Shown: one piece after another, positions 29,328-38,514 of the stretch
Numbering within the stretch: the stretch's first letter is position 1
How the letters are laid out: each line of letters starts with the position of its first letter
Assembly: GCA_027485795.1 (NCBI GenBank)
Contig: JAIXQK010000081.1
Location: forward strand, 1 to 55,855
From: Oxalobacteraceae bacterium
GTDB taxonomy: Bacteria > Pseudomonadota > Gammaproteobacteria > Burkholderiales > Burkholderiaceae_D
DNA: 55,855 bases
Direction of reading: 5' to 3'
Position numbers and translations under genes: made by a program
Notes under the pieces: generated by a model
Databases searched by the model: none
Told to the model about the DNA's origin: nothing
Seen by the model: only the letters and a program-made list of their open reading frames with translations

Positions 29328-30095
29328 ATGCCATACCCGACTGTCTCTGTGATTACCTGTACGCGCAACAGCGAACCCTGGGTGGCCGAATCCATCGCCT
29401 CGGTTTTGAAGCAGCGCTCAGTGTGCGTGGAGTATATCTTTGTCGATGGCGGCTCTAGTGACGGTACGCTACAGCGTATACGTGACCTCCAGCGGCCCTA
29501 CACACTGATTGAAAACATCCGGGGCGGCATCAGCGAGGCGATGAATGTGGGCATTGAAGCGGCACGTGGCGAGATCATCGCACACCTGCACTCGGATGAT
29601 TTTTACTTGCATGAAGATGTTTTACTCACTGTTGCAAAGGCATTCCAGCAATACCACTGTCGCTGGTTATATGGTCGTACCTTAAGCTGCATCGGGGGTC
29701 GCTTGTGTCCCGAGGGCTTCATCGCGCCTGCTTTCAGTCAGGCAGCACTCTTGCGCGGAAATTTCATCCCGCATCCTGCTACCTTTGTGACACGCGAATT
29801 GATCTGGCGCGCTGGTGGATTTGATCCTCGGCTACGCTACGCGATGGATTATGACTTGTGGCTCCGGCTTTCCCGTATGGCACTACCGCTCGCACTGCCA
29901 CAAGCGTTAACAGCGTTTCGTGAGCATGCTGGAAGTGTATCGACCCGTGAACGTGCGCAAGCAATGCGGGAAGATCTGAAAGTGAGACTGGCACATACAG
30001 GTATCGATCCAGTCGCACGGGCGATGCACTTACTCCGTTATGCAGTGAGACGTCAGCGTGCACGATCAACCCCGACCGAGGTGGCTCATGCGTGA
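29328..30095 (+). CDS. Glycosyltransferase family 2 (WcaA-like)
   Basis: A 255-residue GT-A enzyme. It starts PTVSVITCTRNSEPWVAESI and has the donor-binding FVDGGSSDGT, the metal-binding HLHSDDFY (D-x-D type), and MDYDLWLRLS late in the domain. It resembles colanic-acid type WcaA/WcaE transferases. Its end overlaps the next transferase gene by 8 nt. Confidence 0.87.
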   Translation: MPYPTVSVITCTRNSEPWVAESIASVLKQRSVCVEYIFVDGGSSDGTLQRIRDLQRPYTLIENIRGGISEAMNVGIEAARGEIIAHLHSDDFYLHEDVLLTVAKAFQQYHCRWLYGRTLSCIGGRLCPEGFIAPAFSQAALLRGNFIPHPATFVTRELIWRAGGFDPRLRYAMDYDLWLRLSRMALPLALPQALTAFREHAGSVSTRERAQAMREDLKVRLAHTGIDPVARAMHLLRYAVRRQRARSTPTEVAHA

Positions 30096-30984
30096 CTTTT
30101 CGCTGATACTTGCCACTGTGGGCAGAACCGTCGAACTGAACCGATTATTCGATGCCCTGGCGGCGCAGAGCTATCGAGACTTTGAAGTCATCGTGGTCGA
30201 TCAAAACCGAGATGATCGGTTATTGCCGGTACTGCACCGTGCGCGCTATCTGGGGCTGGTATTGCGGCATCTGCGACATTCACCGCCCAATCTGGCCTTG
30301 GCGCGTAACGCAGGTATCGCCGCCGCAGATGCGCGCTGGATTGGCTTTCCGGATGACGATTGCTGGTATCAACCGCAGACACTGGCTCGCATTGCACTAC
30401 GCACGCGACGCTTTGACCGCCCACAGGGCATCGTCACACGTTGGGCAGAGCAGGATCCTCCGCATGCACCAGCCCCGCTGAGCTGGGAGCGTTCATCACG
30501 ATTTCGTGATCTGCCGGTTTCGTCGATTACGCTCTTTTTTCAGCGTGAGTTGCTGGATCGGATTGGTGGCTTCGACGGCCGGCTAGGCGTTGGTCAATGG
30601 TTTGGCGCTGGCGAAGAAACCGATATCGTACTGCGCGCCTTACGCGCTGGTGCGCGACTGGTATACGAACCCGGCGCACTAGTTCATCATCGCGTTGAGA
30701 CGGCGAGCGTCACACATAGCCGTATCATGCGACATGCCGCCACCACACGCGCCCGAGGAACGGGTGCCATGTATGCAAAGCACCAACTGCCGCTCTGGGT
30801 CATTGCGCGAGGTTTGATGTCCCCGGTTGTGAAGCCACTGGTACGTGGACAACTCGGTGCAGAGCTCGCGCATGGCGCAGCCATAGCGCAAGGACGTTGG
30901 CAAGGCTGGCTACGCTGGTGGTCATTGCACGGACCCGACCCGACTCGCCTATCGTCCGACCGTGCAATGCTGCGCAGTCCATGA
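30088..30984 (+). CDS. Glycosyltransferase family 2
   Basis: A 298-residue GT-A enzyme beginning MRDFSLILATVGRT, with VVDQNRDDRL, the metal-binding FPDDDCWY and the late motif GAGEETDIVLRAL. The C-terminal 80 residues carry a basic amphipathic and partly hydrophobic region that may touch the membrane. Start at 30088 overlaps the preceding gene; it overlaps the deacetylase start by 4 nt (ATGA). Confidence 0.85.
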   Translation: MRDFSLILATVGRTVELNRLFDALAAQSYRDFEVIVVDQNRDDRLLPVLHRARYLGLVLRHLRHSPPNLALARNAGIAAADARWIGFPDDDCWYQPQTLARIALRTRRFDRPQGIVTRWAEQDPPHAPAPLSWERSSRFRDLPVSSITLFFQRELLDRIGGFDGRLGVGQWFGAGEETDIVLRALRAGARLVYEPGALVHHRVETASVTHSRIMRHAATTRARGTGAMYAKHQLPLWVIARGLMSPVVKPLVRGQLGAELAHGAAIAQGRWQGWLRWWSLHGPDPTRLSSDRAMLRSP

Positions 30985-31817
30985 GCGCGCTTCCGCGCTT
31001 CTCAATGTCGGTCGATGATGGCCATCCGCTTGATCTACGCATGGCAGATCTGCTTCACTCGCATGACATCAAAGCGACCTTCTATCTGCCCTTGGCGAAT
31101 CAGGAGGGTGCACCCGTGCTGTCACCCGCCAGTATGCGTCAACTCGCACAGACATTTGAGGTTGGATCACACACACGCTCCCACCGTTTTTTGAATACCC
31201 TGCCGGGCGCCGAGGCTTGGCGAGAGATCGTTGACGGCAAACAGCAGCTACAAGATCAGATCGGCGAAGAAGTTGAAGGATTTTGCTATCCGGGTGGACG
31301 CTACCAGCACTTACACAAGCTACAGGTACGCTCTGCTGGCTTTCGCTATGCGCGCACCACTCAAAATCTGCGCATCGATGTGGAATTTCCAATATATGAA
31401 ATGCCAACGACTGCGCAGTTCTATCCGCATACACGCACCGTATTTTTTCGTAACTTTATCTCGCAGCGGCATTGGACTAAGCGCCGTGCAGCGCTCAGCG
31501 TCTCAATGACTGCAGATGATTGGTTGATACGGCTGTATGCCCTATTGGATTTTTCAATCGAGCGGCAAGGCGTGTTTCATTTATGGTGTCACTCGATCGA
31601 TATTGAAAAACTTCAGCTGTGGAATCAGCTCGATACCTTCCTTAGACGTGTCGCTGATTATATTGGTACAGAGCAGCGGGTCTATAACCGCGATCTGATC
31701 GTAGCATCAGCCGCCGTGTCTACCGTAGATGGCAGTCAGAAATCGGCTGTAAAAGCATTTAATGTAAATGCATTCAAAGCAAGGGAATTCAATAGGGAGG
31801 AATCCGATGAAAATTGA
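30981..31817 (+). CDS. Polysaccharide deacetylase family protein (NodB-like)
   Basis: A 278-residue protein with a carbohydrate esterase 4 fold. MSVDDGHP supplies the catalytic/metal Asp pair (family T-F-D-D-G variant), VGSHTRSHRFLNTL the metal-binding His-x3-His, and FCYPGGRY motif 3. It ends in a low-complexity tail (KAFNVNAFKAREFN). No signal peptide is present, so it may act on lipid-linked precursors or in the cytoplasm. It could remove N-acetyl groups from a sugar of the repeat unit; the substrate is unknown. Confidence 0.85.
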   Translation: MSALPRFSMSVDDGHPLDLRMADLLHSHDIKATFYLPLANQEGAPVLSPASMRQLAQTFEVGSHTRSHRFLNTLPGAEAWREIVDGKQQLQDQIGEEVEGFCYPGGRYQHLHKLQVRSAGFRYARTTQNLRIDVEFPIYEMPTTAQFYPHTRTVFFRNFISQRHWTKRRAALSVSMTADDWLIRLYALLDFSIERQGVFHLWCHSIDIEKLQLWNQLDTFLRRVADYIGTEQRVYNRDLIVASAAVSTVDGSQKSAVKAFNVNAFKAREFNREESDEN

Positions 31818-32631
31818 TTCAATCACCAGCGATTCAATACCCTGCGATTCGATGACAAATCATTCAGACGCAAAAATCAATCGAGTTACAACCACGATCC
31901 TCGGTACAAGGATAGATGCGCTCTCATGGGAACAACTGTTAGGTCGTATCGTGCGCTGGGCCCAAGCGGGGCAGTCGCGAATGATCTGCCTTTGCAATGT
32001 GCACTCGGTAGTCACCGCCAAGCATGATGCGGCACTGGCAAACGCACTAAAGCGAGCGGATCTCAACCTACCGGATGGAGCGCCCATCGCCTGGCTGATG
32101 CGGCAACGTAGCTGGCCTGAGCAGCAGCGGCTATCCGGTCCTGATCTGATGTGGCAGCTGATGCGAGAAGCGGAAAAACTACAACTCTCCGTGTTCCTGA
32201 TGGGCGCAACGCCCGCCACCTTGGGCCGCCTCAGGGGGGTATTAGGTAATGCATTTCCTCGCTTGATGATTGCCGGCAGCCTATCACCCCCCTTTCGGCC
32301 CCTTAACGAGCTTGAACATGGCGGCTTTGTCGATCAAATCAATCGCTCCGGTGCGAGCATCGTGCTGATCGGGCTGGGCTGCCCCAAGCAAGAAATCTGG
32401 ATGGCGAAATGGGGCCATGCGATTAGCGCTGTCATGATTGGGGTTGGCGCCGCCTTTGATTATCACGCTGGTAGCTTGCGCCGAGCGCCACCCGTCTGGC
32501 AGCGTATCGGTCTTGAATGGTTATACCGTCTACTGCAAGAACCGCGCAGACTTGCGCGACGTTATTTACTGACCAATACCTTATTTTTGCTGGCGCTGCC
32601 GGCTGAGCTTTGGCGATCGAGACAGCGCTGA
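31807..32631 (+). CDS. WecG/TagA/CpsF family glycosyltransferase
   Basis: A 274-residue enzyme of the GT26 family. Conserved LNLPDGAPIAWLMR and RLSGPDLMWQLM, then GLGCPKQEIWMAK and GVGAAFDYHAGSLRRAP, all hallmarks. ATG 31807 has a strong AGGGAGG site. The first 25 residues contain a repeated DSI/DSM pattern (SITSDSIPCDSM) not typical of the family. It is the last gene of the plus-strand arm; its end overlaps the opposing beta-helix gene by 51 nt. Confidence 0.9.
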   Translation: MKIDSITSDSIPCDSMTNHSDAKINRVTTTILGTRIDALSWEQLLGRIVRWAQAGQSRMICLCNVHSVVTAKHDAALANALKRADLNLPDGAPIAWLMRQRSWPEQQRLSGPDLMWQLMREAEKLQLSVFLMGATPATLGRLRGVLGNAFPRLMIAGSLSPPFRPLNELEHGGFVDQINRSGASIVLIGLGCPKQEIWMAKWGHAISAVMIGVGAAFDYHAGSLRRAPPVWQRIGLEWLYRLLQEPRRLARRYLLTNTLFLLALPAELWRSRQR

Positions 32632-34236
32632 GCGGGTTGCATCTTGTTCATCTGCGATTCGTGATCGCCAAGCGGCGATATCGAGCATACCCATGCCCTC
32701 GACCTCGGCAAATCGTTTGGGTGGGTTCTGATAGTCATTTGAACTGAAGTCGGCAAAGCGTTTGACATAGGTGCTGCCGTGTCGACTCCAGAGTCGATAG
32801 ACGGGTACTTCGCCAGTACTAACGAATTGATTTTGAGAGACCTGATTTCCCGAGATGCTCGCAAATGGCGCAGTCTCGTTAAACAAAACATGCTCATGCC
32901 GGTTATTGACGAAGCGGTTTGCCACAATCTGATTATCAAAACCATTGTGTAGCTCAATACCGCCGCCGTTGTTCTCAAGATGATTGGCGGATACGCTGAC
33001 ACCGTTGGCAAAATCATCGAGATAAATCCCGTAGGCACTGCGTCCGGCAAGCCCGCTGACGCGGTTGCGCTCAATGATCGTGTTCAAGCGCTGCCGATCT
33101 CGCGCAAAGGTATAGATACCACCGCAATCCGACAAACGCAGGCAGGCACGTGCGATCACGTTGTCTGACACACGCGCATCACGAAACACCCGGATACCGA
33201 TATAGGCAGCATCGCTGATCTGGTTACGCTCAACCAGCACGTCGCGCGCCGTCTCGAACACGATCACGCCTTTTGACCGGCGTGGCATGCCAAGCATGCC
33301 AACACCGTCGAATCGGCTATCGCTTACTGAAATTGCGATCGCATCGTCGTCCGCACGTAGCCCATGTTGTTGGCTACCTTTCACCCACAGGCTTTGCACG
33401 CGTGCGCCACTCCCCAGTAATAGCGCTTCCTCTGAGCTATTGATGATCTCGGTATCACGAACCACCAGATTTCGGCTACCGCTGCCATCGACACCGACAC
33501 TTGCGCCGAAAATTCGAACACCAACAATAGCAACCCCCTGCGATCCGCGTGCATCAATTGCGCGCGAACGCTGTGATGCCCAGGCACGGCCTTCGGGTGA
33601 TTTACCGTCATGCGGCCACACAAACAGTAAGCCCTCATGCCACGCCCATTCGCCGGGTGAATCCAGCATCCAGCGCATACCTTCGAGGTAGAACTCAGTC
33701 TCCGGCAGCAAACCAAAGCCTTCATCATCACCCGGTGCAAGCGTCAACAACCCAGCTTGGTAGCCTGCTACTGCACGGCTTTGTATCAGCCAGTCTGCTG
33801 CGCGCCAGACAATACTCGCGTGACTCAGATCATCATTCGGTAAAGTAACTCGTAGTTGTTGTGGCGATTGCCGCTTGCCCTTGAGCCAGGGTACTGATGT
33901 GTTCGGGTGATGGGCTAAGGCGATGAACTCCTCACCGAGTTGTAATTGCGACGGTCTGAACGAAGTAGCGGCGAACCAGACTTGCGGACGACGCGGATCG
34001 CGCGCCCAACCCTTGACCGGGATCGCCGGTGTCAATGTCGCTTTGCCACAGCTTCCGGCCGTACGAACCGTGACATTGCGTGCCTGAACCAGCTTGAGTT
34101 CACCACTGTAGACCTCACCACAATCAAGCCATAGCGTCTCTTGATCGGGAACGACAACAGGCATCGGGCGTATGGTCTGGGCAGCAGCGCATAGGCTCAG
34201 TAAGTACAAAATAATGAAGAATAGATAGCGCGCCAT
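32581..34236 (-). CDS. Secreted right-handed beta-helix protein
   Basis: A 551-residue exported protein. ATG 34236 begins a signal peptide (MARYLFFIILYLLSLCAAAQ, cleavage likely after AAA/AQ). The C-terminal half (about residues 230-470) is a series of beta-helix rungs with repeated V-x-x-N-x-I/V patterns (VERNQISD, VSANHLENN, IVANRFVNN), as in pectate-lyase-like and polysaccharide-epimerase/lyase folds. No specific catalytic motif is recognised. The frame extends to 34344, but that part overlaps the terminator of the gene before it. In this locus it could modify or cleave the exopolysaccharide. Confidence 0.8.
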   Translation of the reverse strand: MARYLFFIILYLLSLCAAAQTIRPMPVVVPDQETLWLDCGEVYSGELKLVQARNVTVRTAGSCGKATLTPAIPVKGWARDPRRPQVWFAATSFRPSQLQLGEEFIALAHHPNTSVPWLKGKRQSPQQLRVTLPNDDLSHASIVWRAADWLIQSRAVAGYQAGLLTLAPGDDEGFGLLPETEFYLEGMRWMLDSPGEWAWHEGLLFVWPHDGKSPEGRAWASQRSRAIDARGSQGVAIVGVRIFGASVGVDGSGSRNLVVRDTEIINSSEEALLLGSGARVQSLWVKGSQQHGLRADDDAIAISVSDSRFDGVGMLGMPRRSKGVIVFETARDVLVERNQISDAAYIGIRVFRDARVSDNVIARACLRLSDCGGIYTFARDRQRLNTIIERNRVSGLAGRSAYGIYLDDFANGVSVSANHLENNGGGIELHNGFDNQIVANRFVNNRHEHVLFNETAPFASISGNQVSQNQFVSTGEVPVYRLWSRHGSTYVKRFADFSSNDYQNPPKRFAEVEGMGMLDIAAWRSRIADEQDATRSALSRSPKLSRQRQQK

Positions 34237-34286
34237 GTTCTGCTGAATCATGCAGCAGCCTGCGCGAGTTACATTGCAGCCAAACA

Positions 34287-34313
34287 AAAAAAGGCCAGCA
34301 CAAGGCTGGCCTA
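34287..34313 (-). terminator. Terminator after the GH16 gene
   Basis: On the minus strand AGGCCAGC-x5-GCTGGCCT is an 8-bp perfect stem followed by seven T residues. It lies about 55 nt after the GH16 stop and before the beta-helix gene, which therefore probably has its own promoter or is reached by read-through. Confidence 0.85.
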
Positions 34314-34366
34314 TCAAACATCCGGTGTCACCGGATGCATTCACCCACCATCAAAACTGTTGCTGA

Positions 34367-35461
34367 TTACAACTTCCAAGCGCGCACATAATTCACTTCG
34401 TACGAGTTGGCGATACCTGTCGGTGTTGTGTTATCTGGCTGACCAGATGCACTGCCATACCAGAGATCAAGCATGAGGTACATCGGATCCGGCATGGCAA
34501 CCGCTTTGCTGTACACCGGCTTACCGTCGAAATAGAAGGTTTGCATACCCGCTTCCCACTTCAGTGCGTATTTGTGGAAAGCCGCTGAAAGATCACTGGT
34601 GACCATGGTCTTGGTACCACCAAGCTTGCCTGCGTCTATCCAGATGGTGGCTGCATAGGCGGTCGGATGGAAGTTAGCATCTGACCAGCCGCTGTTCGGT
34701 CCGCCACCGGCATAGGCTTCCATGACGTCAATCTCGGGGCGCCGGGTGCCTATATGGTTAAACAACCAAAACGCAGGCCAGGTACCCTTACCAATCGGCA
34801 GCTTGGCTTCGATTTCGAAGAAGCCGTAAGTCTGGTAGTACTTGCCATCGGTATCGATGGTGCGGTTGAAGAATTTGCCGCTGGCATCACGCTGCGGCCA
34901 GATTTTCAGGCTACCGTTGGATACCGCATAGTTCTTGGTCGCGTTAGATGTTTCATACCAGATCTTGTCATTCCACTTGGTCGCATCGAGCGTAGTACCT
35001 GTGAATTCGTCCGAGAAAGTCAAGGTGAACGCACCACTTTGACCAAATGGTTGTGGATTGACTGTAGCGGTTGAGCCGGTGGCAGCACTGGTCGATCCCG
35101 AGGTAGTCGCACCCCAGCCACCGGGGGTGCTAGTCGTCCCGCTCGTGGTGCCTGTCGTCCCAGTCGTGGTTCCAGTAGTACCGGTCGTGCCGGTGGTGCC
35201 CGTTGTGCTGGTACCGGTGGAGCCCGTCGTTGTGCTACCAGATCCCGATGGAACCGGACTGGTGCTGAGTGATGCAGTTTGGACAGCGCCGCTGGCGAGC
35301 TTGGTACTTGCACTGGCTGATGTGAGATTGCCATTGGCATCGAGGGTGTACTGCGCAGTTCCAGAGCCAGCGCCACAAGCGGTCAGCATCACTGAGACGC
35401 CTGTGAAGGCAGTCAGCGAAAGCGTACGCATGGCGGTGACGTCAAATGACACTTTTAACAT
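34367..35461 (-). CDS. Secreted lipoprotein with glycoside hydrolase family 16 domain
   Basis: A 364-residue endo-glucanase/carrageenase-like enzyme. The N-terminus has a lipoprotein signal with lipobox LTAC (Cys29). A linker of about 60 residues made almost only of Gly, Thr and Ser follows (roughly 70-130). The catalytic domain holds the GH16 motif EIDVME: Glu243 nucleophile, Asp245, Glu248 acid/base. ATG 35461 has GGGAG; an internal ATG at 35431 would give a more compact signal. Polysaccharide loci often encode such a hydrolase for chain trimming or release; the exact glycosidic bond is unknown. Confidence 0.9.
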   Translation of the reverse strand: MLKVSFDVTAMRTLSLTAFTGVSVMLTACGAGSGTAQYTLDANGNLTSASASTKLASGAVQTASLSTSPVPSGSGSTTTGSTGTSTTGTTGTTGTTGTTTGTTGTTSGTTSTPGGWGATTSGSTSAATGSTATVNPQPFGQSGAFTLTFSDEFTGTTLDATKWNDKIWYETSNATKNYAVSNGSLKIWPQRDASGKFFNRTIDTDGKYYQTYGFFEIEAKLPIGKGTWPAFWLFNHIGTRRPEIDVMEAYAGGGPNSGWSDANFHPTAYAATIWIDAGKLGGTKTMVTSDLSAAFHKYALKWEAGMQTFYFDGKPVYSKAVAMPDPMYLMLDLWYGSASGQPDNTTPTGIANSYEVNYVRAWKL

Positions 35462-35627
35462 CAAGTATTTCTCCCACGTAAATTTTGTGATCTCAGACAA
35501 GAGATCGCATGCAAATGCTTGTGTCAGAGCATTGCTTTACGAGAAGAGTTCCAGAAAGAAATAGAAAGATTTCTTTGTGGAAAATTTGTCAATTCAAATA
35601 ACAGGTACTAATCGGCGCAAGAAATCA

Positions 35628-35652
35628 GGCAGGCAGTTAAAAACTGCCTGCC
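35628..35652. repeat. Perfect 11-bp inverted repeat between GMC and GH16 genes
   Basis: GGCAGGCAGTT, a 3-nt loop, then AACTGCCTGCC. It lies about 80 nt after the GMC oxidoreductase stop. No T run follows on either strand, so a standard intrinsic terminator is not clear; it may end transcription weakly or protect the transcript end. Confidence 0.5.
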
Positions 35653-35679
35653 AAGGCGGGGAGGTATTGAAGCTAAGGG

Positions 35680-35713
35680 TTGAAGCGTCGGCTTGAAGCG
35701 TCGGCTTGAAGCG
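35680..35713. repeat. 13-bp direct repeat after the GMC gene
   Basis: TTGAAGCGTCGGC occurs twice head to tail (35680, 35693), and the third unit at 35706 keeps TTGAAGCG only. The array ends 18 nt before the GMC oxidoreductase stop codon on the opposite strand. Confidence 0.6.
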
Positions 35714-35730
35714 CCAGGCGAAAGCCCGCT

Positions 35731-37422
35731 TTAGCGAGAAGCCGTCACCGACAAGGTGGAAGTCGTTTGATCGATCGCTGAGCTATCCATCGGTGCACTG
35801 CTGGAGGATCTCAGCTCTGCCACTATGTGCGTCGCGAGCCGCATAGCCAGCGCAGCGATAGTAATAGTTGGGAAATTGGCACCTGCCGTCGGAAACACTG
35901 AGCTACCCGAAATGAAAAAATTACTGTAACCGTGCACTCTACAATCCCGATTCACCACGCCTTTGCGCTCATCATCATGCATGCGCGTAGTCCCCATATG
36001 GTGCCAAGTGCCCTCGGGCTCGAAACTACTTGGCCAACCGGATTTTTCTATCGCTGGCAATGCGCTGACTTGCGCAATATCTCGGGTTTGCAAGGTCTGG
36101 CTGATAAGAGCAAGGGTTTTATCGGCAGTACGCCGTACAAGAGGATCAAGTTTCCAACAAACTTCCACCCGCGGCATGCCAAGCGCATCGCGTTGGGTGG
36201 TAGACAAGCTGACGCGACTATTCGGATCGGGAAGCGGCTCAACAATCAGCTGAAAGCCCACATTGCGTATCAGGAAACGGGGATGGCATAGCCGTGTGAA
36301 GCCATATAAGAATGTATTGAATGGATCACGCGCCATCGCCAGCGCGTCATCGGTTAGCGTATGCCCGGGTTGATCTTTTTTCAAAAGCGACTGTTTGACG
36401 CGAAACAGTGCCTTAGCTCCCTCACTACCCTCTCCCGGAAATTCTGAGCAAAAACATACACGCGCATTCAGCACGCGCTCCCGCTGCATCGCTTGTGGCG
36501 TCAAGGCGAGCTGCGCAGCGATATGCTGGCCGTGCGCAGACACCGCCTTGTTCATATAGTGATACTTGATGTCGTATAGCTTGTTACGCGACCACTGCTG
36601 CTTAAATTGAACCTGGCCAACTACCATACGCGGGTGATCCATGAAGTAGCGTCCCACCAGATCATGTTGATTCCCCACGCCCTGACTGAACACTCGGTTG
36701 GACGCAAGCAGCAGCCGCGCATTCTCGATACCACCGCTGGCCAGCACAAACAATCGTGCCGCCACAGTCATGCTCTTGCCGTTGAGTGTCTGCACACGGA
36801 CTTGCTTGATCCGCATCGCCAGCAGATCGGGAACCAGCTCAGTCACATTCGCATACAAGAATACCCGTACATGACGCGCTAGCTTGAGCTCTTGTCGATA
36901 ATGCTTGCCGAACCGAACGGGTGGGCTGAACTGCGATATCGTATCGCGCACATCCCCGTCACCAAGTGGCAGGCGTCGCACATCCTTTCGGCCGATCGCC
37001 TGCTCCCAGTAATGGGGGTCGAAGTTGATCGGCCCCAGCTTGAGCAGTTCGTGTGTTCGTGCATAGTAAGGTGCGATCTCGTCGAGACCGAAGGGCCAAC
37101 CGCTATTCGGTATCCAGTCACGCTGTTCAAAGTCCCAGGCATCCAGCGGTCGACTCCAACCACCCCAGCAATTGCTGCTCCCCCCTAAAAATCGTGCACG
37201 GCAACCATCGGCAAATTGGTAATCAATACCCGTTGAACGCCCGCGGTACAAATCACGGTTCGCATCATCGGGCTCAAAGCCACCACTCTCCAGTACGCAG
37301 GTATCGACGCCCGCCTGCTCCAACTCGCGCGCAATCGTTAATCCGGCAACACCACCCCCGATAATGCAAACAGTCACGATCAATGCTTTACCGTCATTGA
37401 TCTGGCGCGTGTCGATGAACAT
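35731..37422 (-). CDS. GMC-family FAD-dependent oxidoreductase
   Basis: A 563-residue flavoenzyme. The N-terminal FAD motif is IIGGGVAGLTIARELE, followed by GGSSNCWGGWSRPLD, then ASGGIENARLLLAS mid-protein. The C-terminal part carries TWHHMGTTRMHDD and GSSVFPTAGANFPTITIAALAMR, typical of GMC sugar/alcohol oxidases. No signal peptide is seen. AAGGAG lies before ATG 37422. Members in exopolysaccharide loci are thought to oxidise a sugar of the repeat unit, but the substrate here is unknown. Part of the minus-strand operon. Confidence 0.87.
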   Translation of the reverse strand: MFIDTRQINDGKALIVTVCIIGGGVAGLTIARELEQAGVDTCVLESGGFEPDDANRDLYRGRSTGIDYQFADGCRARFLGGSSNCWGGWSRPLDAWDFEQRDWIPNSGWPFGLDEIAPYYARTHELLKLGPINFDPHYWEQAIGRKDVRRLPLGDGDVRDTISQFSPPVRFGKHYRQELKLARHVRVFLYANVTELVPDLLAMRIKQVRVQTLNGKSMTVAARLFVLASGGIENARLLLASNRVFSQGVGNQHDLVGRYFMDHPRMVVGQVQFKQQWSRNKLYDIKYHYMNKAVSAHGQHIAAQLALTPQAMQRERVLNARVCFCSEFPGEGSEGAKALFRVKQSLLKKDQPGHTLTDDALAMARDPFNTFLYGFTRLCHPRFLIRNVGFQLIVEPLPDPNSRVSLSTTQRDALGMPRVEVCWKLDPLVRRTADKTLALISQTLQTRDIAQVSALPAIEKSGWPSSFEPEGTWHHMGTTRMHDDERKGVVNRDCRVHGYSNFFISGSSVFPTAGANFPTITIAALAMRLATHIVAELRSSSSAPMDSSAIDQTTSTLSVTASR

Positions 37423-37449
37423 ACGACTCCTTATGCGATCTGCTTCGAT

Positions 37450-38514
37450 TCAACGGTGGCGTTGATGTCGTACCCATGCCCGAACTGAGGCCAGCAGGTG
37501 CGCTATCAGAGGGCCAGGCTGCTGTACTAAAGACCATGCATCGCGAAACACCAATACTTGTGATAGCACCTCTCGCTCACCACCGAGTCGGGTCTTGTAG
37601 TCATATCGCCCCCAAAGAAAGTGAAATTGCTGACATCCTTTGGCTATTGCATCTTCAATCGTCAGCGCACAGCATAGAAGGCCCAGCCGAAGATCATCGT
37701 AGGCAGGATCATGGGCAATCACGTGCATGAAAACCTCACCGCCCACCGAAGTGCATAGCAGCCCAGCGCATGGTTGACCGTCGATCTCAATGATGGATAA
37801 CTGTCCGCGCTCAAGCACGATCTGGCAAATCTCGCGCTCTTCAATAGCGCTCATTCCGAAACGCTTGCCCTTGACCTGCATGCGGGCGCGGTTAAACTGA
37901 ATGATCTGCTTGATCTGCGCAAGACTTAATTCATTACAACCAAACGTTCGAAAATTAAATGTCGGTGCGCGCTGCTGCGCTCGGCGCAGGTAGTAGCGTA
38001 GTTTCTCGCGTGTACGCGCAGACAGAGATCGCTGCCATTGTTCTGAACTAGGAGGCAGCTTTAACAGGAAGTCATCTGATACAGCCACCGATAAGCTGAT
38101 GTATTGCTTGGGTAGCGCGGCGATTCTGACGGCATGAATGCGTATCATGTGAGGCTTGGGATATAGCGCAAATACGGCATCGGCAAAATCGCCAAGCACT
38201 TGCGCTGAGAGCACAAACACCTCATTCAATACGCGTATTTGATGCTGATGGCGCTCGAAAAGAATTACGGCTGAAATACAGCCATCGCGCCGCGCTACCC
38301 AGGCTTCAATACGCGGTGTCATGGCACCTGAAATCCTGAGCTGCGCCTCCGAGCAGTAGATGCTGCGATAGCATCTTTCTAGCGCCGGCCAAACATAGTC
38401 GGGCAAGGGCCATCGATGGAATTCGGTGGCAAGGCCAGGATCTTGAGCACGTGCGAGACGAAGAATATCTATCCCGGGCACCGATATCTCGGTCGCTAGT
38501 GCGTGATGATTCAT
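37450..38514 (-). CDS. GNAT-fold acyltransferase-like protein (BioF2/FemAB-like)
   Basis: A 354-residue protein with a C-terminal GNAT-type domain: SARTREKLRYYLRRAQQ, followed by IIEIDGQPCAGLLCTSVGGEVFMHV and AYDDLRLGLLCCALTIEDAIAKG, then FHFLWGRYDYKTRLGG. This is the pattern of the acetyltransferase domain group often found beside exopolysaccharide export genes. It may add an acyl group to the polymer. Its start overlaps the Wzc-like gene stop (ATGA). Confidence 0.78.
   Translation of the reverse strand: MNHHALATEISVPGIDILRLARAQDPGLATEFHRWPLPDYVWPALERCYRSIYCSEAQLRISGAMTPRIEAWVARRDGCISAVILFERHQHQIRVLNEVFVLSAQVLGDFADAVFALYPKPHMIRIHAVRIAALPKQYISLSVAVSDDFLLKLPPSSEQWQRSLSARTREKLRYYLRRAQQRAPTFNFRTFGCNELSLAQIKQIIQFNRARMQVKGKRFGMSAIEEREICQIVLERGQLSIIEIDGQPCAGLLCTSVGGEVFMHVIAHDPAYDDLRLGLLCCALTIEDAIAKGCQQFHFLWGRYDYKTRLGGEREVLSQVLVFRDAWSLVQQPGPLIAHLLASVRAWVRHQRHR

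Noticed and set aside
35058-35564. A plus-strand frame rich in Val-Pro repeats (PVVPVVPVV)
   Set aside because: It is the reverse strand of the Gly-Thr linker of the GH16 lipoprotein gene; the repeat is produced by that linker's codons.
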